64,000 bases of DNA. Origin: Marivita sp. S6314 (GTDB lineage Bacteria > Pseudomonadota > Alphaproteobacteria > Rhodobacterales > Rhodobacteraceae). Below the pieces are notes generated by a model that made no database searches, was not told the origin of the DNA, and worked only from the letters and a program-made list of their open reading frames with translations. Location: contig NZ_JALKAO010000007.1 of NCBI RefSeq assembly GCF_023015985.1, positions 1 to 64,000 of the forward strand, in the 5' to 3' direction. The position numbers and the translations under genes are program-made. Shown here in pieces: positions 25,100 to 33,729 of the stretch. The stretch's first letter is position 1. Every line of letters starts with the position of its first letter.

Positions 25100-26426
25100 T
25101 GGAGCCTCCCATCAGGCTTGCATGAATATCTTCCGCCGCGTCGCGGCCTTCGGCCACGGCGGTCACGGTCAGGTCTTCTCCGCCAGCAGCACAGTCACCG
25201 CCAGCCCAGACACCGTGCACCGAGGTACGCCCCGCACCTGTCACGGCGATCTTGCGCCCGTCGAGGGCGGGCAACCCGTCGCCCTCAAGCGTCTGACCGA
25301 TGGCCTTGAACACCTGATCCGCGGCAAGACGGAACGTTTCTCCGGTGGGTTTAAGATCGTCATCCGTGAATTCAAATTCGATCTCCCGCACTGACCCGTT
25401 GCCATGCACCGCGACGGGTGACGCATTGGAAATGATCCGCACACCTTTGGCCGCGGCAAGATCCTGCTCCCACACGCTGGCATTCATGCGGTCCCGACCG
25501 CGTCGGTACACAATCGTGACGTTCAAGGCGCCCAGCAGCTTGGACTGCACCGCCGCGTCAACGGCGGTCATGCCGCCCCCGATCACAACCACGTCGCGTC
25601 CGACCGGCAGAGACGACAGATCCGACGACTGCCGCAACTCGGCGATAAAATCGACTGCGTCCAGCACGCCGTCCTTGTCCGCACCCGGCGCAGTCAGTTC
25701 GTTCACGCCACCAAGGCCCATGCCCAGAAACACCGCGTCAAACTCGGACCTTAACCCGTCGAGTGTCAGATCCGGCCCCAATGCTTTGCCGTTCTCGATC
25801 GCAATCCCGCCAATCTTGAGCAGCCAATCCACCTCGCGCGCGGCAAAGTCATCGGTCGTCTTGTAAGCGGCGATCCCGTATTCATTCAGGCCGCCCGCCT
25901 TGGGGCGCGCATCGTAGACCACCACGTCATGCCCGTGCATCGCCAACCGATGCGCGCAGGACAACCCTGCCGGACCGGCCCCGACCACGGCAATACGCTT
26001 GCCCGTCGAGGCCGCCCGGGAGAACGGGTGGACGTTCTGAGACATCAATTCGTCGGTTGCATAACGCTGAAGCCGGCCGATCTGCACTGGCTCGCCTTCT
26101 GCCGCTTCGCGCACGCAGGCCTCTTCGCAAAGCGTTTCGGTCGGGCAGACCCGCGCGCACATGCCGCCCATGATGTTCTGCGTCAGGATCGTCTTCGCCG
26201 CCGCTTCGGGTGTGCCCGTGGCGATCTGGCGGATGAACAGCGGGATGTCGATGGCGGTGGGGCAGGCCGTGATGCAGGGCGCGTCATGGCAGAAATAGCA
26301 CCGGTCGGCTGCCACCAAGGCCTCGTGATCGGTCAAAGGCGCGTGCAAATCCGAAAAGCCGTCCTGGAGCGCATCTGCGTCCAATCGGCCGGGGTGAACC
26401 CCTTCTTTCAAAGCTCTGGCGTCCAT
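25092..26426 (-). CDS. preT: NAD-dependent dihydropyrimidine dehydrogenase subunit PreT
   Basis: A 444-residue FAD- and NAD(P)-binding subunit resembling the small subunit of glutamate synthase. Residues about 40-130 carry cysteine clusters (CYFCHDAPCITACPTAIDIP and CARVCPTETLCEEAC) for two 4Fe-4S centres. The FAD motif VVGAGPAGLSCAHRLA and the NAD motif VVIGGGMTAVDAA follow. It takes electrons from NADH and hands them to PreA. ATG at 26426 has GGAGGGAG upstream. A near-palindromic RutR-type site lies 57 bases before the start, predicting uracil-responsive control together with the operon at 16161-22574. Confidence 0.93.
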   Translation of the reverse strand: MDARALKEGVHPGRLDADALQDGFSDLHAPLTDHEALVAADRCYFCHDAPCITACPTAIDIPLFIRQIATGTPEAAAKTILTQNIMGGMCARVCPTETLCEEACVREAAEGEPVQIGRLQRYATDELMSQNVHPFSRAASTGKRIAVVGAGPAGLSCAHRLAMHGHDVVVYDARPKAGGLNEYGIAAYKTTDDFAAREVDWLLKIGGIAIENGKALGPDLTLDGLRSEFDAVFLGMGLGGVNELTAPGADKDGVLDAVDFIAELRQSSDLSSLPVGRDVVVIGGGMTAVDAAVQSKLLGALNVTIVYRRGRDRMNASVWEQDLAAAKGVRIISNASPVAVHGNGSVREIEFEFTDDDLKPTGETFRLAADQVFKAIGQTLEGDGLPALDGRKIAVTGAGRTSVHGVWAGGDCAAGGEDLTVTAVAEGRDAAEDIHASLMGGSNG

Positions 26427-26482
26427 GGTCTCCCTCCGAGATCAGCTTGAACTCTTCCAAGACGGTCTCACGGGTCAAAAAT

Positions 26483-26498
26483 TTTATCAACTGGTAAA
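26483..26498. promoter_or_regulatory. Second RutR-type operator, upstream of preTA
   Basis: TTTATCAACTGGTAAA matches the palindrome at 22632-22647 at 14 of 16 positions and sits in an AT-rich patch (AAAATTTT on both flanks). Its place before preT and the near identity with the operator next to the RutR-like gene support a shared regulon. Confidence 0.8.
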
Positions 26499-26573
26499 AT
26501 TTTTTGCGCCCGAGTTTTTTTCCACCGCCCGTGCCCGCACTGCTATGCAATCTGGTTGTGCCGGGTATGCCCA

Positions 26574-26614
26574 AGAGGAGGTACTCCTCGTCTTTTCAAA
26601 GACTTACTTGTACC
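26574..26614 (+). promoter_or_regulatory. Structured leader upstream of the DUF1127 gene
   Basis: Three short pairings are possible: GAGGA/TCCTC (26575-26579 with 26585-26589), GTCTTT/AAAGAC (26590-26595 with 26598-26603), and GGTAC/GTACC (26580-26584 with 26610-26614). The first and third compete for the same bases, so two alternative folds exist. It may be a regulated 5' leader or simply a cluster of inverted repeats. Confidence 0.35.
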
Positions 26615-26647
26615 GCGTCCCATTCATCGGAAACACAGAGGCAAATC

Positions 26648-26863
26648 ATGGCACTTACACAGTCCTATAGCGGTGAGAAGGTTGGCTTTTTCAGCAGCCT
26701 GTTTGATGGCCTGATGCGCGGCATTGGCCAGATCAGCGCGTCCCAGTCCCGGGTCCGCGAGATCGAGCGTCTTCAGGCGATGTCGGACGAGGCGCTGAAC
26801 GCCAAAGGTCTGCGCCGCGAAGATATCGTGCGTCACGTTTTTCGGGATGTGTTCTGGCAGTAA
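26648..26863 (+). CDS. DUF1127 (YjiS-like) mini-protein
   Basis: A 71-residue protein whose C-terminal half, RVREIERLQAMSDEALNAKGLRREDI, is the DUF1127 helical motif. DUF1127 proteins in Rhodobacter and Agrobacterium are small RNA-binding or stress-related factors affecting sRNA turnover and carbon metabolism; the role here is inferred only. ATG at 26648 follows AGAGG. It is a single-gene unit with its own terminator and lies divergent from preT. Confidence 0.8.
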   Translation: MALTQSYSGEKVGFFSSLFDGLMRGIGQISASQSRVREIERLQAMSDEALNAKGLRREDIVRHVFRDVFWQ

Positions 26864-26887
26864 CGTCCAGACATCCCGTCTGATCGG

Positions 26888-26930
26888 AAAAAAGGCTGCG
26901 CAGAACGCGCGGCCTTTTTCTTTTTTTCGT
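26888..26930 (+). terminator. Terminator of the DUF1127 gene
   Basis: Stem AAAAGGCTGCGC with GCGCGGCCTTTT (one T-G wobble), loop AGAAC, followed by a long T-rich tract ending TTTTTTT. Confidence 0.85.
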
Positions 26931-26944
26931 GAACCCCTGACATG

Positions 26945-26974
26945 AAAAAAGCCGCCCGGAAGGGGGCGGCTTTT
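26945..26974 (-). terminator. Terminator of rpsD
   Basis: Stem AAAAGCCGCCC (26947-26957) with GGGCGGCTTTT (26964-26974). Read on the minus strand it is followed by a U-run from the A6 at 26945-26950, directly after the rpsD stop. Confidence 0.88.
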
Positions 26975-27010
26975 CGTATGGTTTGTACGGTTGATCCGTA
27001 CAGATCAGGC

Positions 27011-27631
27011 TTAGTTCTGAGCGTAGTATTCGATAACGAGGTTTGGTTCCATCATCACTGGGTACGGCACATCGCCCAGACCCGGAGTGCGGATGAAGGT
27101 GGCCTTCATCTTGGAGTGATCGACCTCGACATAATCCGGCACGTCACGCTCTGGCAGTTGAACCGCTTCGAGCAGCGCTGTCATCTGCTTGGACTTCTCG
27201 CGCACTTCGATCACGTCGCCTTCCTTCACGCGGTAGGACGGGATGTTGACGCGCTGGCCGTTGACCGTCACGTGGCCGTGGTTCACGAACTGGCGCGCGG
27301 CAAAGATGGTGGCGACGAACTTGGCACGGTACACAACCGCGTCGAGACGGCGCTCCAGCAGACCGATCAGGTTCTCGCCGGTGTCACCCTTCACACGCTC
27401 GGCTTCGCCGTAGATGCGGCGGAACTGCTTTTCGGTCAGGTCGCCGTAATAGCCCTTCAGCTTCTGCTTGGCACGCAGCTGCAGACCGAAGTCGGACATC
27501 TTGCCCTTGCGGCGCTGACCATGCTGGCCAGGGCCGTATTCACGACGGTTGACGGGGGATTTCGGACGACCCCAGATGTTTTCACCCATCCGGCGGTCAA
27601 TTTTGTACTTGGCAGACGTGCGTTTTGTCAC
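27011..27631 (-). CDS. rpsD: 30S ribosomal protein S4
   Basis: A 206-residue S4 protein that begins [20 protein letters not shown] and continues [18 protein letters not shown], exactly the alphaproteobacterial form. The S4 RNA-binding domain follows at about residues 98-160 ([33 protein letters not shown]). S4 nucleates assembly of the 30S body. The start is a GTG at 27631 with AAGGAG ten bases upstream; the longer open frame to 27712 is not homologous. It stands alone rather than in a ribosomal operon, as is usual in alphaproteobacteria. Confidence 0.97.
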   Translation of the reverse strand: MTKRTSAKYKIDRRMGENIWGRPKSPVNRREYGPGQHGQRRKGKMSDFGLQLRAKQKLKGYYGDLTEKQFRRIYGEAERVKGDTGENLIGLLERRLDAVVYRAKFVATIFAARQFVNHGHVTVNGQRVNIPSYRVKEGDVIEVREKSKQMTALLEAVQLPERDVPDYVEVDHSKMKATFIRTPGLGDVPYPVMMEPNLVIEYYAQN

Positions 27632-27861
27632 GGCTGATCTCCTTCTTGGAACGACGCCCCGAAAGGCGACTATGAAGGGCGTTGTCCTCTTGGGTTTCCC
27701 CATGACAGGCATCCCCTTGCGGGGGCCACCAACACCAATGAAGCCGCGCTTATACGGGGGGTTTTTGCAGAGTCAACACATGCCGTCGCTTTGCAGCGCC
27801 ATTAAGCCTTACTTAAGGCGCATGATCCAGACTGCACATCACCTGGCAGGAGAAATCCCCT

Positions 27862-28689
27862 ATGGCGCAACGTGCAAGCCGCAAGGCATTTGGTCCGTCT
27901 CCGCTTGATGCGGCTGTGCAGACGCGGGATCAGAATATCCTCTCGGTGGTCGAAGAGGCCGTCCGTCACCGTGAAGTGCGGTTGGCCTTTCAGCCGGTGG
28001 TCCATGCCCGGCGGCAGGATCAGACCGCCTTTTTCGAGGGGCTGATCCGCGTGACCGATCCGACCGGCAGGATTATTCCGGCGGGTCAGTTCATCGAGCA
28101 GATCGAGGAACGGGAAAGCGGACGGCTTCTGGATTGCCTGGCACTGGAGCACGGTTTGCGCACGCTGGCGCAAACGCCGGGGATCCGGCTGGCGATCAAC
28201 CTGTCGGCCCGATCCATCGGCTATCCGAAATGGCGCAAAGTCTTACAACGCGGGTTGTCCCGTGACGACACCGTGGCAGAGCGACTGATTCTTGAAATCA
28301 CCGAAGCCTCGGCCATGCTGGTGCCGGAACTTGTGGTGCAAGCCATGCGCGACCTGCAACAATTGGGGATCAGTTTCGCACTGGATGATTTCGGCGCAGG
28401 ATACACCGCACTGCGGTATCTGCGGGAGTTTCAGTTCGACATTCTCAAGATTGACGGACAGTTCGTGCGCGGCATTGCCCATGACCCCGACAACCAGGTC
28501 CTCACCCGTGCCATCGTCGCAATTGCCCAGCAATTTGATATGTTTACCGTGGCCGAATTCGTGGAATCGCGCGCCGATGCCACGATGCTGGCGGAGCTCG
28601 GGGTCGATTGCCTGCAGGGGTATTACTTTGGCGCGCCGTCGATCGAACCACCGTGGAGGCCGGTTGCGGCACGCGCCGCTGCCCGCTGA
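27862..28689 (+). CDS. EAL-domain protein, probable c-di-GMP phosphodiesterase
   Basis: A 275-residue protein that is essentially one EAL domain (about residues 25-265) with no sensory or membrane part. The name motif is EGL rather than EAL (FFEGLIRV), and the other catalytic features are present: NLSARS, LEITEAS, the metal-binding pair in LDDFGAGY, the Lys in ILKIDGQFV, the Glu in VAEFVES and the Gln in CLQGYYFG. It is likely active. ATG at 27862 follows AGGAGA. It is a single gene between rpsD (divergent) and the phaA-phaB pair. Confidence 0.85.
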   Translation: MAQRASRKAFGPSPLDAAVQTRDQNILSVVEEAVRHREVRLAFQPVVHARRQDQTAFFEGLIRVTDPTGRIIPAGQFIEQIEERESGRLLDCLALEHGLRTLAQTPGIRLAINLSARSIGYPKWRKVLQRGLSRDDTVAERLILEITEASAMLVPELVVQAMRDLQQLGISFALDDFGAGYTALRYLREFQFDILKIDGQFVRGIAHDPDNQVLTRAIVAIAQQFDMFTVAEFVESRADATMLAELGVDCLQGYYFGAPSIEPPWRPVAARAAAR

Positions 28690-28868
28690 CCGCGCCATGA
28701 CCCTGCGTCAACCCGGCCATGCAGAAATGGCCTGAGACACCCTGTCCGGTATGCGGATGCAGACCATTGCTTTAGGCAAGCGCCGGAACGGGCCTGGGGG
28801 CCGCAGGCGCTTTGGCGCAGAATCCACTGCGGGAATCCCCCCTCGCCCAACACTCGGTGGAGGAACAT

Positions 28869-30041
28869 ATGACAAACGTCGTTATCGCATCCGCCGCACG
28901 GACGGCTGTTGGGTCGTTCGGCGGTTCTTTCGCAAACACACCTGCCCATGACCTTGGCGCGGCCGTGCTCAACGCTGTCGTTGAACGCGCTGGCGTCGAA
29001 AAAGACGCGGTGTCCGAGACCATTCTCGGTCAGGTTCTGACAGCCGCACAAGGCCAGAACCCTGCACGTCAGGCGCATATCAATGCCGGCCTGCCGCAGG
29101 AAAGCGCAGCCTGGGGTTTGAACCAGGTGTGTGGCTCGGGCCTTCGTGCCGTGGCTTTGGGCGCGCAGCACATCATGCTGGGCGACGCCGAGATCGTGGC
29201 CGCAGGCGGTCAGGAAAACATGTCGCTGAGCGCGCATGCCGCCAATCTGCGTCAGGGCACGAAAATGGGCGATGTCAAATACATCGACACCATGATCCGC
29301 GACGGTCTGTGGGATGCTTTCAACGGCTACCACATGGGCCAGACCGCGGAAAACGTTGCCGAAAAATGGCAGATCAGCCGCGAGATGCAGGACGAATTCG
29401 CCGTTGGGTCGCAGAACAAGGCCGAAGCCGCTCAGAAAGCGGGCAAGTTCGACGACGAAGTGATTGCCTACACCATCAAGACCCGCAAGGGCGACATCGT
29501 GGTCGATAAGGATGAATACATCCGCCATGGCGCGAACCTTGAAGCGATGGCCAAGATGCGCCCCGCATTTACCAAGGACGGCACCGTCACAGCGGCGAAC
29601 GCATCGGGCCTGAACGATGGCGCGGCGGGCGTGTTGCTGATGTCGGAAGAAAACGCAGCCAAGCGCGGCATCACGCCGATGGCCCGCATCGCATCCTATG
29701 CGACAGCCGGTCTGGACCCGAAGATCATGGGTGTCGGCCCGATCTACGCATCGCGCAAGGCGCTGGAAAAAGCAGGCTGGTCGGTTGGCGATCTGGACCT
29801 TGTCGAAGCCAACGAAGCCTTCGCCGCGCAGGCCTGCGCGGTGAACAAGGACATGGGCTGGGATCCGGCGATTGTGAACGTGAACGGCGGCGCGATTGCC
29901 ATTGGTCACCCAATCGGCGCGTCCGGCGCGCGTGTTCTCAACACGCTTCTGTTCGAAATGCAGCGCCGCGATGCCAAGAAAGGCCTCGCCACACTCTGCA
30001 TTGGTGGCGGCATGGGCGTGGCCCTCTGCGTCGAGCGTTAA
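28869..30041 (+). CDS. phaA: Acetyl-CoA acetyltransferase (beta-ketothiolase)
   Basis: A 390-residue thiolase that condenses two acetyl-CoA to acetoacetyl-CoA (or cleaves it). The nucleophile Cys88 lies in [10 protein letters not shown], the catalytic His in [13 protein letters not shown] and the second Cys in [13 protein letters not shown] at 28869 is preceded by GGAGGAA. It is followed after 91 bases by acetoacetyl-CoA reductase, the standard first two steps of polyhydroxybutyrate synthesis. No PHA synthase is in the window. Confidence 0.94.
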   Translation: MTNVVIASAARTAVGSFGGSFANTPAHDLGAAVLNAVVERAGVEKDAVSETILGQVLTAAQGQNPARQAHINAGLPQESAAWGLNQVCGSGLRAVALGAQHIMLGDAEIVAAGGQENMSLSAHAANLRQGTKMGDVKYIDTMIRDGLWDAFNGYHMGQTAENVAEKWQISREMQDEFAVGSQNKAEAAQKAGKFDDEVIAYTIKTRKGDIVVDKDEYIRHGANLEAMAKMRPAFTKDGTVTAANASGLNDGAAGVLLMSEENAAKRGITPMARIASYATAGLDPKIMGVGPIYASRKALEKAGWSVGDLDLVEANEAFAAQACAVNKDMGWDPAIVNVNGGAIAIGHPIGASGARVLNTLLFEMQRRDAKKGLATLCIGGGMGVALCVER

Positions 30042-30132
30042 GACCGGTCGGCGGGCCTTTGTGCCCGCCGGTCCCTTTTATGTAGGCCGGGGTTCAGCCC
30101 GGCATCCCCAAAGACTTTAGAGGAGATCTCCA

Positions 30133-30858
30133 ATGGCACGAGTTGCACTCGTCACAGGTGGCAGCCGCGGAATCGGTGAAGCCATTTCCAAGAAACTCAA
30201 GGCAGACGGGTACGACGTTGCCGCAACATATGCGGGCAACGACGAAAAGGCCGCCGCCTTTACCGAAGCCACCGGCATCAAGACCTACAAGTGGGACGTC
30301 GCCAACTACGAGGCGTCCGAAGCGGGCATCGCGCAGGTCGAGGCCGATCTGGGCCCGATCGACGTGGTTGTCGCCAACGCGGGCATCACATGGGACGGGT
30401 TCTTTCACAAGATGAAGCCCGAGCAGTGGCAGAAGGTGATCGACACCAACCTGACAGGCGTGTTCAACACCGTGCGCCCGATCTGGCCCGGCATGCGCGA
30501 GCGGGGCTTTGGCCGCGTGATCGTGATCTCCTCGATCAATGGTCAGAAAGGCCAGGCCGGTCAGGTGAACTATGCCGCGACCAAGGCGGGTGATCTGGGC
30601 ATCGTGAAGTCGCTGGCGCAGGAAGGTGCTGCCAAAGGCATCACCGCCAACGCGGTTTGCCCCGGTTATATCGGCACCGAAATGGTGCGCGCGATCCCGG
30701 AAGAGGTTCTCAACTCCAAGATCATCCCGCAGATCCCTGCCGGTCGTCTGGGCGAGCCGGAAGAGATTGCACGTTGCGTGGCGTTCCTCGCCTCTGACGA
30801 CGCCGGGTTCATCAACGGCTCGACGATCTCTGCCAATGGTGCGCAGTTCTTCGTCTGA
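30133..30858 (+). CDS. phaB: Acetoacetyl-CoA reductase
   Basis: A 241-residue short-chain dehydrogenase. The NADPH motif TGGSRGIGE is near residue 7, NAG follows in VVVANAGITWDGFFHKM, and the Ser-Tyr-Lys catalytic set lies in ISSINGQKGQAG and NYAATKAG. The loop WDGFFHKM is typical of PhaB. It reduces acetoacetyl-CoA to (R)-3-hydroxybutyryl-CoA. Preceded by AGGAGAT and followed by a terminator hairpin. Confidence 0.94.
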   Translation: MARVALVTGGSRGIGEAISKKLKADGYDVAATYAGNDEKAAAFTEATGIKTYKWDVANYEASEAGIAQVEADLGPIDVVVANAGITWDGFFHKMKPEQWQKVIDTNLTGVFNTVRPIWPGMRERGFGRVIVISSINGQKGQAGQVNYAATKAGDLGIVKSLAQEGAAKGITANAVCPGYIGTEMVRAIPEEVLNSKIIPQIPAGRLGEPEEIARCVAFLASDDAGFINGSTISANGAQFFV

Positions 30859-30880
30859 ACCACCGGAGAGGACGTTTGTG

Positions 30881-30912
30881 AAGGCCCGCCAACTGCGCGG
30901 GCCTTTTCTTTT
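30881..30912 (+). terminator. Terminator of phaA-phaB
   Basis: Stem AAGGCCCGC (30881-30889) with GCGGGCCTT (30897-30905) and a T-rich tail TTCTTTT. Confidence 0.85.
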
Positions 30913-30938
30913 GCGCCACATCTCACTAAGCCGCGCGC

Positions 30939-31802
30939 ATGACACACATGACTGCCACCGGCATCGGCTTTGTGGCCGTTCTGCTTTGGGCGCTGCTAGC
31001 GCTTTTTACCGCTGGATCAGCCCCGGTCCCGGCGTTCCAGCTGAACGCGCTGACCTTTGCCATCGGCGGCACGGTGGGCGTGTTGTGGGTTGTTGTGCGT
31101 GGCACGGGGCGTAAGCTGGCGCAGGTGCCCTGGACGGTCTACGCCTTTGGGACGGCCGGGTTGTTCGGCTACCACGCCTTGTATTTTTCGGCATTGCGGC
31201 TGGCGCCTCCGGCCGAGGCGGGGTTGATTGCCTATCTCTGGCCCTTGCTGATTGTGCTGCTGTCGGGGCTCTTGCCGGGTGAACACCTGCGGCCCGGTCA
31301 TATCATCGGGGCACTTGTGTCATTTGCCGGGGCCGCGCTGATCGTGTTGCGCAACGGGTTTGCGTTTGACGCCGCCGCGACGCCGGGGCTGCTTCTGGCC
31401 GGGCTGTGCGCCCTGACTTGGAGCACCTATTCGGTGGTGTCGCGCAGGCTGGGCACCGTGCCGACGGAAGCGGTGGCGGTGTTTTGCGTCTTTACCGCAC
31501 TCTTGTCCGTTCCAGCGCATCTGATGTTCGAAACCACGATCTGGCCGGGCGACCTGTTTGGCTGGTTGTCGGTTCTGGCGCTGGGTTTGGGCCCGGTTGG
31601 CCTCGCATTCTACGTGTGGGACATCGGGGTAAAACGCGGCGACATCCAGTTGCTGGGCGTGGCAAGCTATGCCGCGCCGCTGTTGTCGACGCTGGTTCTG
31701 ATTGCGGCGGGATTCGCGATGGCGTCTTGGCAGCTTTTGGCCGCTGCCGGGTTGATCACCGTGGGGGCCGGTATTGCCGCACTGGCGTCTCGCCAACGCT
31801 AG
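30939..31802 (+). CDS. DMT-superfamily (EamA) transporter
   Basis: A 287-residue membrane protein with about ten predicted helices in two EamA repeats (roughly 1-135 and 145-285). It resembles YddG-type aromatic amino-acid exporters in layout, for example YHALYFSALRLAPPAEAGLIAYLWPL in the first repeat, but the substrate cannot be assigned. No clear ribosome site before the ATG at 30939; an alternative ATG three codons downstream exists. Confidence 0.8.
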   Translation: MTHMTATGIGFVAVLLWALLALFTAGSAPVPAFQLNALTFAIGGTVGVLWVVVRGTGRKLAQVPWTVYAFGTAGLFGYHALYFSALRLAPPAEAGLIAYLWPLLIVLLSGLLPGEHLRPGHIIGALVSFAGAALIVLRNGFAFDAAATPGLLLAGLCALTWSTYSVVSRRLGTVPTEAVAVFCVFTALLSVPAHLMFETTIWPGDLFGWLSVLALGLGPVGLAFYVWDIGVKRGDIQLLGVASYAAPLLSTLVLIAAGFAMASWQLLAAAGLITVGAGIAALASRQR

Positions 31803-31913
31803 ACCCTGCGTATTCGCACAGAAAAGGCGCGCCTATGGCGGTTTATGTGCGCGAAACCGCAGCTATATCTTGGATCAAACGGGATAGACCCATTTGCATT
31901 CGGGAGAGATACC

Positions 31914-32846
31914 ATGCTGAACCAGATTAACGGATTGCACCACGTCACATCGCTGGCCAGTGGCGCACAAACAAACAACGACTTTTTCACCAAGACGCTG
32001 GGCCTGCGGCGGATCAAGAAAACCGTCAACTTCGACGCGCCAGAGGTCTATCACCTGTATTACGGCGACGAAGAAGGCACTCCCGGCACGGTGATTACCT
32101 ATTTTCCATTCCCAAACGCCCGGCGCGGGCGTCCGGGCACGGGTGAAGTGGGGATCACCGGGTTTGCCGTGCCCAAGGGCAGCCTTGGCTATTGGAAAGA
32201 CCGGCTGGCCACCTTTGACGTAAAAAACATCAAAGAGGAAACCACCTTCGGTCAGGCGCGCCTGCGATTTGACGGGCCGGATGGCGACGGATTTGTTCTG
32301 GTGGAAACCGAGGATGATCCGCGCGCGCCGTGGACCGCCTATGGCGTGTCCGAGGATGTGGCCATTCGCGGGTTTCACAGCGCGGACATGCGGTTGAAAG
32401 ATGCCGGGGCCAGCGCCGAATTGCTGCGTTTCATGGGCTATGAAGAGTTGGAGCGTCAGGACAACGTCACCCGCTTTCACGTGCCAGACGGCAACGAGGC
32501 GAATGTGATCGACATCACGCAGGTGGACGCACCATTTGCGGATCAGGGTGCCGGATCGGTGCACCACATCGCGTTTTCCGTCGACAACCGGGACACGCAA
32601 CTGGAGGTGCGCAAGGCACTGATGGACACCGGTTATCAGGTCACGCCGGTGATTGACCGCGACTATTTCTACGCGATCTATTTCCGCACACCGGGTGGCG
32701 TTCTGTTCGAAGTGGCGACCAATGAGCCCGGGTTTGACAGGGATGAGGACACCGCACATCTGGGCGAAGCGCTGAAACTGCCAACGCAGCACGAACATCT
32801 GCGCTCGGTTCTTGAGAACAGCTACCTGGAGCCGATCGTTGACTGA
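31914..32846 (+). CDS. Ring-cleaving dioxygenase-like glyoxalase-fold protein (MhqO type)
   Basis: A 310-residue protein made of two vicinal-oxygen-chelate repeats. The first begins GLHHVTSLASGAQTNNDFF and the second contains VHHIAFSVDN, with metal ligands likely at His in each repeat and Glu in GVLFEVATNEPGF. It matches the MhqO/LinE-like family that acts on hydroquinones. The gene overlaps by eight bases the hydrolase that follows, the same MhqO-MhqD gene order known from Bacillus quinone-stress operons. ATG at 31914 follows GGGAGAG. Confidence 0.83.
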   Translation: MLNQINGLHHVTSLASGAQTNNDFFTKTLGLRRIKKTVNFDAPEVYHLYYGDEEGTPGTVITYFPFPNARRGRPGTGEVGITGFAVPKGSLGYWKDRLATFDVKNIKEETTFGQARLRFDGPDGDGFVLVETEDDPRAPWTAYGVSEDVAIRGFHSADMRLKDAGASAELLRFMGYEELERQDNVTRFHVPDGNEANVIDITQVDAPFADQGAGSVHHIAFSVDNRDTQLEVRKALMDTGYQVTPVIDRDYFYAIYFRTPGGVLFEVATNEPGFDRDEDTAHLGEALKLPTQHEHLRSVLENSYLEPIVD

Positions 32847-33435
32847 CTATCTCCATGCCCAGACCAAAGGCGCGCCGGGCGCGCCTTTGGTGGTGACCTT
32901 CCACGGTACGGGCGGGGACGAACACCAGTTTCACGATCTGGCGCGGCAATTGATGCCCGACGCCCATGTGGTGTCCCCACGGGGCGACGTGTCGGAACAC
33001 GGGATGGCGCGGTTTTTCCGCCGGACCGGCGAAGGCGTGTATGACATGGAGGATCTTGCCACGCGGCGCGAGGCAATGGCGGGATTTGTCCGTGCCAAGG
33101 CTGCCGAAACCGGCGCGGCGCAGGTGATTGCGTTGGGCTATTCCAACGGTGCCAACATCGCGGCGGCGGTGGCCCTGGATCATCCCGATATCTTTTCCGA
33201 TGTCATTGCCATGCACCCGCTGATCCCCTGGACCCCTGCCCCGCAGCCGGGTCTTGCCGGGACGCGGTGGCTGATCACGGCGGGAGAGCGGGATCCGATC
33301 TGTCCTGCATCGCAGACTCAGGCGTTGATGGCATATCTTACTGCGCAGAACGTAGATTTGTCGACCCATTGGCATGCCGGCGGGCACGAATTGGTACAAT
33401 CCGAACTGACCGAAATTCAACGCTTTCTCGGGTAA
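32839..33435 (+). CDS. Alpha/beta hydrolase, carboxylesterase/phospholipase family (MhqD type)
   Basis: About 198 residues of the YpfH/MhqD hydrolase family. The oxyanion region is VVTFHGTGGDEHQF, the nucleophile elbow GYSNGAN holds the catalytic Ser, Asp follows in GERDPICP and His in WHAGGHELVQSE. The start is probably the TTG at 32839, which overlaps the MhqO-like gene and has GGAG seven bases upstream; another TTG exists at 32812. The pair likely handles quinone or aromatic stress; substrate not known. Confidence 0.82.
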   Translation: MTDYLHAQTKGAPGAPLVVTFHGTGGDEHQFHDLARQLMPDAHVVSPRGDVSEHGMARFFRRTGEGVYDMEDLATRREAMAGFVRAKAAETGAAQVIALGYSNGANIAAAVALDHPDIFSDVIAMHPLIPWTPAPQPGLAGTRWLITAGERDPICPASQTQALMAYLTAQNVDLSTHWHAGGHELVQSELTEIQRFLG

Positions 33436-33440
33436 CAAAA

Positions 33441-33473
33441 AACGCCCCCGGAGCCATCAGGTTCGGGGGCGTT
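33441..33473. terminator. Terminator after the MhqD-like gene
   Basis: A 10-bp stem AACGCCCCCG (33441-33450) with CGGGGGCGTT (33464-33473), preceded by A6 so that it also works for the 34-codon gene on the minus strand. Confidence 0.85.
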
Positions 33474-33516
33474 CCTGCGTTCGGACCGACGGAGTATCTC
33501 TGCGGTCCGGGTCGTC

Positions 33517-33621
33517 TTAGCCACGCAACGCGCGGAAGAAATTGCGGATCAGTGCGCCGCGTTCTTCGTGGGCGGCACGGATTGCGTCACGGTGGCGGGT
33601 GGTTGTTGGGATCTCGAACAT
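33517..33621 (-). CDS. 34-residue basic mini-protein
   Basis: A short open frame from the ATG at 33621 to TAA at 33517, with AGGAAG eight bases upstream. The product is rich in Arg and His (seven Arg, two His) and would form one amphipathic helix: TRHRDAIRAAHEERG followed by ALIRNFFRALRG. I cannot name a family; it has the look of the very short arginine-rich proteins of Rhodobacteraceae. It has a terminator at its 3' side and is divergent from a GcvA-like LysR gene 108 bases away. Confidence 0.6.
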   Translation of the reverse strand: MFEIPTTTRHRDAIRAAHEERGALIRNFFRALRG

Positions 33622-33706
33622 GGGGACTTCCTGACATTGGTAAATTTCAACTGTCCTGAATATGGGGCCTTGCCATAAAAGCGACAAACGAGACTTTTCA
33701 TTCTTT

Positions 33707-33727
33707 CAGTTTAGTTTTACTTAACTG
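33707..33727. promoter_or_regulatory. Imperfect inverted repeat just before the GcvA-like gene
   Basis: CAGTTTA-N7-TTAACTG (one mismatch between arms) ends three bases before the ATG at 33730. It could be a LysR-type autoregulatory site, but it would overlap the 5' end of the transcript. The lack of any ribosome site here also suggests a leaderless or very short leader mRNA. Confidence 0.4.
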
Positions 33728-33729
33728 TC

